A stretch of 23,101 nt of DNA from Lewinella sp039816955 (GTDB taxonomy: Bacteria > Bacteroidota > Bacteroidia > Chitinophagales > Saprospiraceae), in the NCBI GenBank assembly GCA_039816955.1, contig JBCBWU010000117.1, forward strand, positions 1 to 23,101. Direction: 5' to 3'. This document shows, one piece after another, positions 7,604-14,953 of this stretch (position 1 is the first letter of the stretch; every line of letters starts with the position of its first letter). The position numbers were made by a program, and so were the translations under genes. Under the pieces are notes generated by a model. The model made no database searches. It was not told the origin of the DNA and saw only the letters and a program-made list of their open reading frames with translations.

Positions 7604-8829
7604 GCGCATCCTTTTCTTTACCTGAATTTCCAGTACCCGCACGTTTAGCCGTCCGGCTAAAGCCCGCAGCGGAGCGCATGGTGCGCAAGCAACACCCCTG
7701 GGTATTTGATGCCTCCATTACAAAGCAAAACAAAGAGGGCAAGGCCGGAGATTTGGCCATTGTTTTTGATCAGAAAAAGAATAAGTTTTTGGCCCTTGGC
7801 CTTTATGATCCGCACTCACCAATCCGCATAAAACTCCTACAGTTTAATCAGGGCGCCAATATCGATACCGATTGGTTTGAACAGAAAATTCGGCAAGCCT
7901 ACGATAAACGACTTCCCTTGTTGGCAACAGCCACGAATAGCTATCGACTGCTGTATGGAGAAAATGATGGCCTGCCAGGCTTGATAGCCGACGTATATGC
8001 CCAGGTAGTAGTCGTGAAGTTATATAGCCTTATTTGGCTTCCGTATTTGTCTATGGTACTACCTATCATTCTACAAGTAACCCAAAGTGAAACACTGGTT
8101 TTGCGGCTTAGCCGGAACGTGCAAAAAGAAAAAAAGCTTCTGCAGGGTTTAGAGGATGGACAGGTATTATTCGGTGAGCTATCAGACCCCGTAGTTGTAT
8201 TTGAAGAGCACGGCGTGCGCTTCAGTGCCAATGTGATTGCTGGACATAAGACCGGTTATTTTCTGGATCACCGCCACAACCGCAAACGAGTAGGTGAGTT
8301 GGCAAAAGGTAAAACAGTGCTAGATGTTTTCTCCTACGCCGGAGGATTTTCAGTACATGCGCTAGCCGGTGGTGCCAAAGAAGTGTACAGTTTAGACATC
8401 AGCGCCCAAGCCTTGGAAATTGCTCGGCATAATGCCCTTTTGAATCTACCAGAACCGAAGCTATACACCATTGCTAAGGACGCATTTGTGGTGATGGAGG
8501 AACTGCAACAAAAGCGCAAGCAGTTTGATATTGTTGTGGTAGACCCGCCCTCTTTTGCCAAGAAAGCTAGTGAAGTACCTGGTGCAATCCGAAGTTACGA
8601 ACGCTTGGCCAGACTGGCCATCCCCTTGGTCAGCAAAGGTGGTATACTCGCGTTAGCTTCCTGTTCAAGTAGGGTAAAAGCAGAGGAATTTTTCGCGGTA
8701 GCAGAACAAGCTTTACAGCAAAGTGATAGACGCTCTCAAGAATTAGATCGGACCTTTCACGACATCGATCACCCCATCAGCATTCCGGAGGGTGCTTACT
8801 TAAAGTGCATCTACTTTAAGCTGGACTAG
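7600..8829 (+). CDS. rlmI: RlmI-like class I SAM-dependent rRNA methyltransferase
   Basis: A 409-residue COG1092 protein, close in length to E. coli RlmI, which makes m5C1962 in 23S rRNA. The N-terminal PUA-like RNA-binding part is residues ~15-95 (RMVRKQHPWVFDASI). The SAM-binding Rossmann fold starts at ~239 (VLDVFSYAGGFSVHALAGGA, then SLDIS). The catalytic motifs are DPPSFAK (315-321) and SCSSR with Cys355, the expected catalytic cysteine of m5C enzymes. The motif GHKTGYFLDHR (215-225) is also typical. The start is taken as the TTG at 7600, which overlaps the preceding stop as TTGA; the next in-frame ATG (residue 27) would cut into the PUA domain. The family is firm; the exact target base is inferred. 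Confidence 0.88.
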   Translation: MSASFSLPEFPVPARLAVRLKPAAERMVRKQHPWVFDASITKQNKEGKAGDLAIVFDQKKNKFLALGLYDPHSPIRIKLLQFNQGANIDTDWFEQKIRQAYDKRLPLLATATNSYRLLYGENDGLPGLIADVYAQVVVVKLYSLIWLPYLSMVLPIILQVTQSETLVLRLSRNVQKEKKLLQGLEDGQVLFGELSDPVVVFEEHGVRFSANVIAGHKTGYFLDHRHNRKRVGELAKGKTVLDVFSYAGGFSVHALAGGAKEVYSLDISAQALEIARHNALLNLPEPKLYTIAKDAFVVMEELQQKRKQFDIVVVDPPSFAKKASEVPGAIRSYERLARLAIPLVSKGGILALASCSSRVKAEEFFAVAEQALQQSDRRSQELDRTFHDIDHPISIPEGAYLKCIYFKLD

Positions 8830-8858
8830 GCACTACTGGTTTTGTTATCTTGGATTTC

Positions 8859-8881
8859 ATTTCACACATCCCATGTGAAAT
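8859..8881. promoter_or_regulatory. Perfect inverted repeat in the epimerase leader
   Basis: Arms ATTTCACA (8859-8866) and TGTGAAAT (8874-8881) are perfectly complementary across a 7-nt spacer, ending 14 nt before the ATG at 8896. It may be an operator for a dimeric regulator or an RNA hairpin near the ribosome-binding region. There is no T-tract, so it is not a terminator. Confidence 0.5.
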
Positions 8882-8895
8882 CAACAAGAAATAAC

Positions 8896-10065
8896 ATGAA
8901 AAAGCAAAGCAGAAGAGGATTCGTAGAATCAGCAATCAAAAGTGCAGTCGCCCTCCCTCTAATCCTATCAGGACTGTACAGTTGCGAATCACATCCAGAA
9001 GAGAATAGCGAAAAAGCAAGCTCTGAGAGTAAAAAACTAAGCATTCTCATATTAGGAGGAACCAGCTTTTTAGGGCCCCACCAAATTGCTTATGCACTGG
9101 AACGTGGCCATAGCATCAGCACCTTTACGCGTGGCAAAACCAAACCGACAGTTCATGCGGAGCTCTTCGACCAAGTAGAGCAATTAGTTGGCGATCGCCA
9201 AGATAATCTGGCTGCCCTCCACGATAGAAAATGGGATGTAGTGATCGATAATTCTGGCCGTAACGTAGAATGGACCAAAGCAACTGCCCAACTCCTGAAA
9301 GACAACTGTGGTCTGTACGTTTACACCTCTTCTACTGGTGTGTACTACCCTTATGTGGATAGTGACTTCACTGAAAGTTCTACCGTGCTAACGGAGGAGC
9401 CGGAAGGCTTAACGGATGAAGATGAAAAGATTGAGTACTGGTATGGTGTCATGAAGGCGAAGTCGGAACAGGAAGCGATTAAGGCCTTTGGTGCGGAGAA
9501 TACCATCGTGGTGCGCCCCACCTACATGATTGGCCCGGCTGACAAAACAGACCGTTTCATTCATTGGCCGATTCGACTCAGCAAAGGTGGTGAAATTTTG
9601 GTGCCTGGAAAAGCGGGAGATGCTGTTCAATACGCGGACGTTAGAGATATAGCCGAGTGGATGATCCGCTTAATTGAACAGCGAAACACCGGTACTTTCA
9701 ACGCGGTAGGGCCTAAAGAAGAACAGGACATACGCGCCTTTATGGAAGAAGCCAAAGGTGCCTTTGAAGTAGCATCCTCCTTTGTACACATCGATGATTA
9801 TGACTTCCTAATGGAAAACGACATCTACTATATCGTGCCGTGGATTATGCCTACCGGAAATAATGCTGGCTCGGCAAAAATTAACAATGAAAAAGCAAAG
9901 GCCAATGGCTTAACGCTGCGGCCATTGACAGAAACAATACAGGACACTTACCAGTGGTGGAATTCGGATGCTATCACCCAAGAGAAACGGGATGAGGTGG
10001 AACAGAATGCTGAATCGATCCTACAAAGGGAAGAGGCAATTATTGCGGCATGGAATGCACGATAA
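8896..10065 (+). CDS. Tat-exported NAD-dependent epimerase/dehydratase-like lipoprotein
   Basis: A 389-residue extended short-chain dehydrogenase/reductase-like protein. The start at 8896 is preferred because it gives a twin-arginine leader: KKQSRRGFVES (Arg6-Arg7), a hydrophobic stretch, and a lipobox GLYSC (Cys30). A Ser/Glu-rich linker precedes the Rossmann fold, whose cofactor loop is LGGTSFLG (residues 53-60). The catalytic YxxxK of the family appears as YGVMK in EYWYGVMKAKSE. The region VVRPTYMIGPAD and the DVRDIAEWM segment also fit NAD-dependent epimerases. Tat export suggests it folds with its cofactor bound before crossing the membrane. The substrate, presumably a sugar or cell-envelope metabolite, is unknown. 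An upstream in-frame TTG at 8842 lies before the inverted repeat and gives no sensible leader. Confidence 0.87.
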   Translation: MKKQSRRGFVESAIKSAVALPLILSGLYSCESHPEENSEKASSESKKLSILILGGTSFLGPHQIAYALERGHSISTFTRGKTKPTVHAELFDQVEQLVGDRQDNLAALHDRKWDVVIDNSGRNVEWTKATAQLLKDNCGLYVYTSSTGVYYPYVDSDFTESSTVLTEEPEGLTDEDEKIEYWYGVMKAKSEQEAIKAFGAENTIVVRPTYMIGPADKTDRFIHWPIRLSKGGEILVPGKAGDAVQYADVRDIAEWMIRLIEQRNTGTFNAVGPKEEQDIRAFMEEAKGAFEVASSFVHIDDYDFLMENDIYYIVPWIMPTGNNAGSAKINNEKAKANGLTLRPLTETIQDTYQWWNSDAITQEKRDEVEQNAESILQREEAIIAAWNAR

Positions 10066-10084
10066 AAGAGCTTGATCGCGGAAA

Positions 10085-10104
10085 GACCTTCGGTGTCAAT
10101 TTTT
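10085..10104 (+). terminator. Weak hairpin with UUCG loop, possible terminator
   Basis: GACC-TTCG-G(T)GTC at 10085-10097 can form a short stem closed by a C(UUCG)G tetraloop with one bulged T, followed by AATTTTTG. The stem is only 4 bp, so this is a tentative 3' end for the epimerase transcript. Confidence 0.3.
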
Positions 10105-10113
10105 GAGACCGTA

Positions 10114-10144
10114 TTGCTTTTCAACGATTAGAAGCGTAACTTAG
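10114..10144 (+). promoter_or_regulatory. Candidate promoter for the structured RNA
   Basis: TTG at 10114-10116, a 20-nt spacer, and TAACTTAG at 10137-10144 (one mismatch to TAnnTTTG) form a plausible Bacteroidota promoter. The expected start, a few bases downstream, falls at the first base-paired nucleotides (GGGTTCAC at 10147-10154). The single -7 mismatch keeps confidence modest. Confidence 0.38.
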
Positions 10145-10146
10145 CA

Positions 10147-10695
10147 GGGTTCACTTAGGGGGTGAACCCCAAGTACCCCCCTGGCTAAAAGGCCAAGACT
10201 TAGTGAACACATCGACGGATATGTATTTGACCGATGAGTATCGCTTTTCATCAAAAAAGATGCTTAAGCAATCGGAGTTAACTCATCTCCACCGTCAAAT
10301 ACAGGTGCTTGGTTAAACCACTGGGGTTGATGAGGAAACACCAAGTGCTATTGATTCTGAGGTAGTCTTACTCAGAATTTCAGAGGGGGCAGCAGGAGCT
10401 GAAAAGTTTCAACCCACTGCCATTTCTGAGTTATCATCAAGAGATAGCTCAACTAACGCTAGAGTGATCCAGCCATTTCATTCACTGAAAGTAAGAGCTG
10501 GATAGATAGAGCGGCTGTGGACTGTACTGACGGTGTCAGTAGCAGAACAGAGCCGGCGTGTCCTGCATCCGAGGAGGATGGAGGATGACTGGTGCCCCGG
10601 ACAATAAGGGAGGGCTCTGACGATCGAATAGAATTCGATGTCAGAATCCTGATATTCCACCTTAGTGGAATCGTCAGGACCCGCCGAAGGCGGTC
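10147..10695 (+). ncRNA. Unidentified large structured RNA candidate
   Basis: This ~550-nt stretch has no credible protein gene but is filled with complementary segments. Perfect or near-perfect stems: 10147-10154 with 10162-10169 (8 bp); 10149-10158 with 10199-10208 (9 of 10); 10223-10231 with 10294-10302 (9 bp), enclosing 10233-10239 with 10281-10287 (7 bp); 10305-10313 with 10340-10348 (9 bp, two G-U); 10354-10361 with 10371-10378 (8 bp); 10427-10435 with 10443-10451 (9 bp, one G-U); 10467-10473 with 10497-10503 (7 bp); 10525-10531 with 10535-10541 (7 bp); 10548-10554 with 10613-10619 (7 bp); 10616-10621 plus 10623-10629 with 10633-10645 (13 bp, one bulge); 10647-10660 with 10665-10679 (13 bp, small internal loop); 10681-10685 with 10689-10693. 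The G-U pairs work only on the plus strand. I recognise no RNase P, tmRNA, SRP, 6S or group II domain V signature. Boundaries are approximate. Confidence 0.6.
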
Positions 10696-10745
10696 TATCC
10701 CAATATCACCTCCTCCCTCTCAAACTCTTATCCCCTTACCTCACT

Positions 10746-12212
10746 ATGAACCCCTCTCTCTACCAAATTAACACTCGTGTGTGGCGTCATCGTTTTGGCT
10801 CCGACACCCGACTTCTGGACATTCCTGATGTTTATTGGGAAAAACTTGCCCAACTAGGTATTGAATACATATGGCTCATGGGTGTTTGGCAAACCGGGCC
10901 TAATGTGTTGCAATATGCTTTAGAACCTGGTTTAAAGGAATCCTACACACGCGTCTTGCCCGACTGGACGGAAGATGACGTCATTGGATCGCCTTATGCT
11001 ATTGATCGGTATATACTGCATGAGGACTTAGGCGAACCGGAGGATCTTAAAACCGTCAAGCAAAGAATAAACCGGTATGGACTGAAGTTGATCTTAGATT
11101 TCGTTCCCAATCATTTCCACGCCGAATCGAGCTGGATCAGTGAACGGCCTGATGTTTTTCTGGAAGTTGCTCCTCCTCAACAGCAACTTGATGGTCATAC
11201 TTTTTACCGCTCACCGCAAGCTCCAGATCGAGTGTTGGCGCACGGCAAGGATCCTTATTTCGCAGCTTGGCAGGATACCGTCCAAGTAAATTATGCGGCT
11301 AAGAGCGCCCAGGATTTCATGCAAGAGCAGTTACTGGAGGTTGCAACGCTATGCGATGGTGTACGCTGCGACATGGCTATGCTCCCGGTACCACACGTTT
11401 TTAGTAAAACCTGGGGACACGCTTTAGGTGCACATGCCCACGAAATAAAGCCGTTCTGGGCGGAGGCCATTCGAAGTGTTCGTAACCAATCTCCGGAATT
11501 TATTTTTATTGCCGAGGTATACTGGGACATGGAATGGGAGCTCCAGCAATTGGGCTTCGATTACACCTACGATAAGCGTCTTCGGGACCGGCTCATAGAG
11601 CTGAATACAGCGGGCGTGAAAGCACACCTCCAAGCAGAACTGGGATTTCAGCGAGCCTCCGTACGTTTCCTTGAAAATCACGATGAAGACCGGATCCTGT
11701 CAGAACTTGATCATGCCCAGGCTCAGGCCGCAGCCCTGATTACTTACACTACACCAGGGATGCGATTTTTCTACGAAGGGCAATGGGAAGGGCGACGTAA
11801 AAGACTACCGGTACAATTGGGCCGACTACCGCTGGAAGTGGACTTTGCCTCCACTGCGTCCCGCGCTCCAGCAAGTATTTTTCAAGATTTAGCTGGCTTT
11901 ACTCCGCTCAACACACGTGAGCCTGCCTTCTATGAATACTTATTGGCACTAATCCACATGCCTGTCTTACAACAGGGTTCTTGGCGTTTAATCCAACTAC
12001 CAGATTACCCCCATTTGGTTTGCTCTGAATGGACTTTAGCCCAAGAGAAGGTGTGTATTCTGATCAATTACCAGCAGCAAGCTTCCATTATTCCGGCCAA
12101 GCTTTGGACTGGTGATTGGGAATACCTTACTTCAGATGATCCTACCCATGCTGTACAATTTCCATTGAGCCTCGCTCCCTTTCAGTGGTTGGTTATGAAA
12201 AAGCGAAATTGA
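10746..12212 (+). CDS. GH13 alpha-amylase family protein
   Basis: A 488-residue glycoside hydrolase family 13 enzyme, starting at the ATG at 10746 (MNPSLYQINTRVW, the usual first beta strand of the barrel). All four family regions are intact: region I DFVPNH (118-123), region II GVRCDMAM with nucleophile Asp209, region III IAEVYWD with acid/base Glu257, and region IV FLENHDE with Asp313. A C-terminal beta domain follows the barrel. No signal peptide is seen, so it is probably cytoplasmic, acting on alpha-glucans or maltodextrin-like or related sugars. An in-frame upstream extension to 10665 runs through the structured-RNA hairpins and is rejected. It is 34 bp upstream of the serine hydrolase and on the same strand. 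Substrate specificity and transglycosylase versus hydrolase activity cannot be decided from sequence. Confidence 0.93.
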   Translation: MNPSLYQINTRVWRHRFGSDTRLLDIPDVYWEKLAQLGIEYIWLMGVWQTGPNVLQYALEPGLKESYTRVLPDWTEDDVIGSPYAIDRYILHEDLGEPEDLKTVKQRINRYGLKLILDFVPNHFHAESSWISERPDVFLEVAPPQQQLDGHTFYRSPQAPDRVLAHGKDPYFAAWQDTVQVNYAAKSAQDFMQEQLLEVATLCDGVRCDMAMLPVPHVFSKTWGHALGAHAHEIKPFWAEAIRSVRNQSPEFIFIAEVYWDMEWELQQLGFDYTYDKRLRDRLIELNTAGVKAHLQAELGFQRASVRFLENHDEDRILSELDHAQAQAAALITYTTPGMRFFYEGQWEGRRKRLPVQLGRLPLEVDFASTASRAPASIFQDLAGFTPLNTREPAFYEYLLALIHMPVLQQGSWRLIQLPDYPHLVCSEWTLAQEKVCILINYQQQASIIPAKLWTGDWEYLTSDDPTHAVQFPLSLAPFQWLVMKKRN

Positions 12213-12246
12213 GTTATCTTGAGGTTTATCACCAATACCTCCTATC

Positions 12247-13488
12247 ATGAGACTTCTACTGCTGGTCATGTGTTGCCTCAGTATCCTCACGCTTGAAGCG
12301 CAACGTAACGTCTTAGAAAAGATCATTAAAGACCAGCGAGAAGATTTTGGTGCTTGGGTTGACAATCCCACCAGGTACGAAATTCAGGTATTGTATACCC
12401 AAATTGATCGCGATGCCCAGGGCCGTCCTCAGTTTACCTCTCATCGATACGGCGGTGATCCCAACCAATATTTCTATCCCGCCAGTACGGTGAAGATGCC
12501 CGCTGCTTTCATGGCCTTGGAGAAGATTAACGAACTGGGCGTTGATGGTTTGGATAAGCATACTGTGTTACAGCACTTTGCTGGACACAAGCCCCAAACC
12601 GCAGCCTTGGCTGACCCCTCCACAAATTCTGGTTTACCATCAGTGGCACATTACTTGCGTAAGATTTTCCTACTCAGTGATAATGATGCTTTTAATCGCT
12701 TGTATGAGTTTCTGGGCCAAGCCTATTTCAACGAAAATCTACGTGCTAAAGGCTTTACCGATACGCGAATCATCCATCGCCTCTCCGTAAGTGGTTTTGA
12801 TACGCTCGGGAACCGCTATACCAACCCATTGCAGTTTATCAACGACCAAGGCGTTCTTTATCAGCAAGGAGAGGTGTACAGTAGTTTTTATGATGATTTT
12901 GGTTTGAGTAAACAAGTGCGTGGTGTAGCCTACATGGACAACAATGGTAAAATCATTAACGAGCCTTTTGATTTTCGCTACAAGAATTATGTGTCTATCC
13001 AAGATTTGCATGATATGCTCAAGGCCGTCATTTTTCCTGAAAGTGTGGCCGAACGAGAACGTTTTAATCTTAATCCAGATGACTACCAGGCCATTTACCA
13101 AGCTATGGTAGAATTCCCCCAAGAAAGTGAATCGCCACAGTACAACGAGCCCGACAATTACGTAAAGTTCTGGATGTACGGTGACCAGGATTCAACCTTT
13201 CAAATACCTAATCACATACGCATCCTCAACAAGGTGGGCTGGGCTTATGGCTACCTTACAGATGTGGCCTATATCGTGGACACCGAGCTTGGAATTGAGT
13301 TTTTCTTGGTAGGAACAATACACGTTAATAAGAACCAAACTTACAATGATGGCGTATACGAGTACGAAACGGAAGGCCTTCCGTTTTTCGCTGAATTAGG
13401 TCGGGCCGTCTATGAGTATGAGCGAGAACGGAAGCGTAAATACCCCGCAGACTTAAGTTGGATTACGGAACTGCTAAATACAGAGTAA
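12247..13488 (+). CDS. Secreted serine beta-lactamase-fold hydrolase
   Basis: A 413-residue exported protein with a signal peptide (MRLLLLVMCCLSILTLEAQ). It carries the three motifs of the serine beta-lactamase/penicillin-binding superfamily in order: S-x-x-K as STVK (Ser80, Lys83), SDN (144-146), and KVG (329-331) in place of the usual KTG. The spacing between SDN and KVG is much longer than in a classical class A beta-lactamase (which is ~290 residues in all), so it is more likely an amide or ester hydrolase, or a peptidoglycan-modifying enzyme, than a resistance enzyme. It begins 34 bp after the amylase-like gene. Its TAA shares a base with the next gene's ATG (TAATG, 13486-13490), indicating translational coupling with the putative conflict protein. 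Confidence 0.88.
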   Translation: MRLLLLVMCCLSILTLEAQRNVLEKIIKDQREDFGAWVDNPTRYEIQVLYTQIDRDAQGRPQFTSHRYGGDPNQYFYPASTVKMPAAFMALEKINELGVDGLDKHTVLQHFAGHKPQTAALADPSTNSGLPSVAHYLRKIFLLSDNDAFNRLYEFLGQAYFNENLRAKGFTDTRIIHRLSVSGFDTLGNRYTNPLQFINDQGVLYQQGEVYSSFYDDFGLSKQVRGVAYMDNNGKIINEPFDFRYKNYVSIQDLHDMLKAVIFPESVAERERFNLNPDDYQAIYQAMVEFPQESESPQYNEPDNYVKFWMYGDQDSTFQIPNHIRILNKVGWAYGYLTDVAYIVDTELGIEFFLVGTIHVNKNQTYNDGVYEYETEGLPFFAELGRAVYEYERERKRKYPADLSWITELLNTE

Positions 13489-14279
13489 TGGACTTAGACA
13501 ACGTCAAAGAGGAGCTGAAGTCGAGGATAGCTAAAGGGCTGAACTTCGGTGTAGAAGCCGTAGAGGAGGTTTTGCAATCAGACTCTGATTTATACAATCC
13601 TTTCATCCTACTCAAGAGCAAGTACAACGACTTACTCTACATGTCGAGTTTGAATACCCTGAGCTATGAACAGTTGTCCCTTGGACTAGATCGACTGAGA
13701 AACAATTTGATCCAAATCATTGACCAACTCGAAGCACAGCACTTGGGGAAGGAGACGGTGGAACAGAGCTTGAATATCAGCGCTCTACCTACACGACGCG
13801 CCAATTTTTTCAAACTCTTAGATATTCACTATCTCAACCTGAATGCCATTTCATTTGTGGAGCATATCGGTTCAGAAATCACCAATCGGCAGAATGGTCG
13901 AAAAGCAGTATTCGAATTACTCCAAGGACATCGTCGCCGTTTTAGGAATCGCCAGGAATTCGTCAGTGAGCAAGCGACACAGGCTATCAAAGAGCACTTT
14001 TCCTCTTGGTTTCAACACGAAATAACGGGCCTCGAAGTCTACTTGAAGAATATCAAGCACATGCTAGAATACGCGTTGGCAAGTGAGATTGAACAAGAGT
14101 TCTTCCTCGCTACCTTACGCTCGCTTTTCTCGCGCTCCGAACAAGCTTTCATCCTCTACTATGCGCTATCCGATCTAGACCCTAGCTTTAGAAACTTAGT
14201 CGTGAAAGGCAAAATTGTAGAAGAAAGTGCGAAAGCCCTCCTCATTAGAGAAGAGGATTACAATTTACTCTTTGGGTAA
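13488..14279 (+). CDS. Putative EAD11-putAbiC-like abortive-infection protein
   Basis: A 263-residue cytoplasmic protein; the start is the ATG overlapping the previous stop (TAATG). Residues ~1-82 fit effector-associated domain 11: VKEELKSRIAKG, then FILLKSKYNDLLYMSSLNTL and SYEQLSLGLDRLRNNLIQI. EADs are small helical domains proposed to link conflict-system sensors to effectors by like-with-like binding. Residues ~105-230 resemble the putative phage abortive infection family (putAbiC, PF16872): NFFKLLDIHY, NGRKAVFELLQG, VYLKNIKHMLEYA, and FLATLRSLFSRSEQAFILYY followed by ALS. No enzyme motif or membrane segment is visible. It converges on bcp with a 2-bp gap. Both assignments are from memory of family patterns and need a profile search; that this is a helical protein with a RYN-type EAD11 motif is the firmer part. 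Confidence 0.65.
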   Translation: MDLDNVKEELKSRIAKGLNFGVEAVEEVLQSDSDLYNPFILLKSKYNDLLYMSSLNTLSYEQLSLGLDRLRNNLIQIIDQLEAQHLGKETVEQSLNISALPTRRANFFKLLDIHYLNLNAISFVEHIGSEITNRQNGRKAVFELLQGHRRRFRNRQEFVSEQATQAIKEHFSSWFQHEITGLEVYLKNIKHMLEYALASEIEQEFFLATLRSLFSRSEQAFILYYALSDLDPSFRNLVVKGKIVEESAKALLIREEDYNLLFG

Positions 14280-14281
14280 AA

Positions 14282-14749
14282 TTAAACGCCGGCCATTTCG
14301 TCCAATACCTGTGCCGCGTGGTCTTTGGTCTTCACCTTTTTGATCACCTTGGCGATCTTGCCTTCCTCGTCAATAACGAAAGTAATACGATGTACCCCAT
14401 CATAAGTGCGTCCCATAAACTTCTTAGGGCCCCATACGCCATAGGCGTTCATAACCGCCTTATCCTCGTCGGCAATTAAATCAAATGGGAGATCGTATTT
14501 ATTGATAAACTTTTGGTGCTTAGCCACACCATCCGGACTTACACCAAGAATTTCGTATCCTAAACCCCGTAGCTCACCATAGCCATCACGTAGGCTACAG
14601 GCCTCGGCTGTACAGCCAGGGGTATTATCCTTGGGATAGAAGTATAAAATGAGTTTTTTACCTGCGTAATCGCCTAAAGAAACTGTTTCACCGGTATTGA
14701 GGGTAGCCGTAAAATCAGGAGCTGAATCTCCTTCATTCAGGTGTGTCAT
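14282..14749 (-). CDS. bcp: Thioredoxin-dependent thiol peroxidase (bacterioferritin comigratory protein)
   Basis: A 155-residue peroxiredoxin of the Bcp/PrxQ type, reducing H2O2 and organic hydroperoxides with electrons from thioredoxin in the cytoplasm. The N-terminal motif GDSAPDFT is followed by the active site YPKDNTPGCTAEACSLRD: Cys46 is the peroxidatic cysteine and Cys51 the resolving cysteine four residues on, as in the two-Cys Bcp subgroup. The GVSPDGVAKHQKFINKYDLP segment and full length match the family. It runs against the plus-strand EAD11-putAbiC-like gene with only 2 bp between stop codons and no visible terminator, so the 3' ends of the two transcripts probably overlap. Confidence 0.97.
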   Translation of the reverse strand: MTHLNEGDSAPDFTATLNTGETVSLGDYAGKKLILYFYPKDNTPGCTAEACSLRDGYGELRGLGYEILGVSPDGVAKHQKFINKYDLPFDLIADEDKAVMNAYGVWGPKKFMGRTYDGVHRITFVIDEEGKIAKVIKKVKTKDHAAQVLDEMAGV

Positions 14750-14953
14750 AGATATAATGCTTTTGCCAAGAAAAAATTCAAGAGTCCAACACGGGGGTAA
14801 TCAGATTTGTTGATACCGGAGAGAAAAATATTGGTATTACGGCGTTTTTTGGAGAATGGTGGTGTGGTTCTTGACGCGATGAATCGCCCCGCTACCTTAT
14901 GATATGCTAACCAGTGGTTGTGTACACTTAACCAACCAACACAACTATTTTCA

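Noticed and set aside
10478..10660. 60-codon minus-strand open frame inside the structured region
   Set aside because: It is a by-product of the inverted repeats, with no domain and no plausible translation signal.
10147..10695. RNase P RNA, tmRNA, SRP RNA or group II intron
   Set aside because: No conserved RNase P core, no tmRNA T-arm/tag, no SRP tetraloop helix and no group II domain V could be found by eye; a covariance-model search is still needed.
10665..10745. N-terminal extension of the amylase-like protein
   Set aside because: It is encoded by the hairpins at the end of the RNA candidate and adds residues before a normal GH13 N-terminus at the ATG at 10746.
13458..13487. TTG start for the EAD11-putAbiC-like protein
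   Set aside because: It would overlap the hydrolase by 31 nt; the TAATG-coupled ATG gives the domain a clean start.
14911..14945. Hairpin GTTGTGT/ACACAAC downstream of DUF58 as a terminator
   Set aside because: The 15-nt loop and lack of a T-tract on either strand make termination unlikely.
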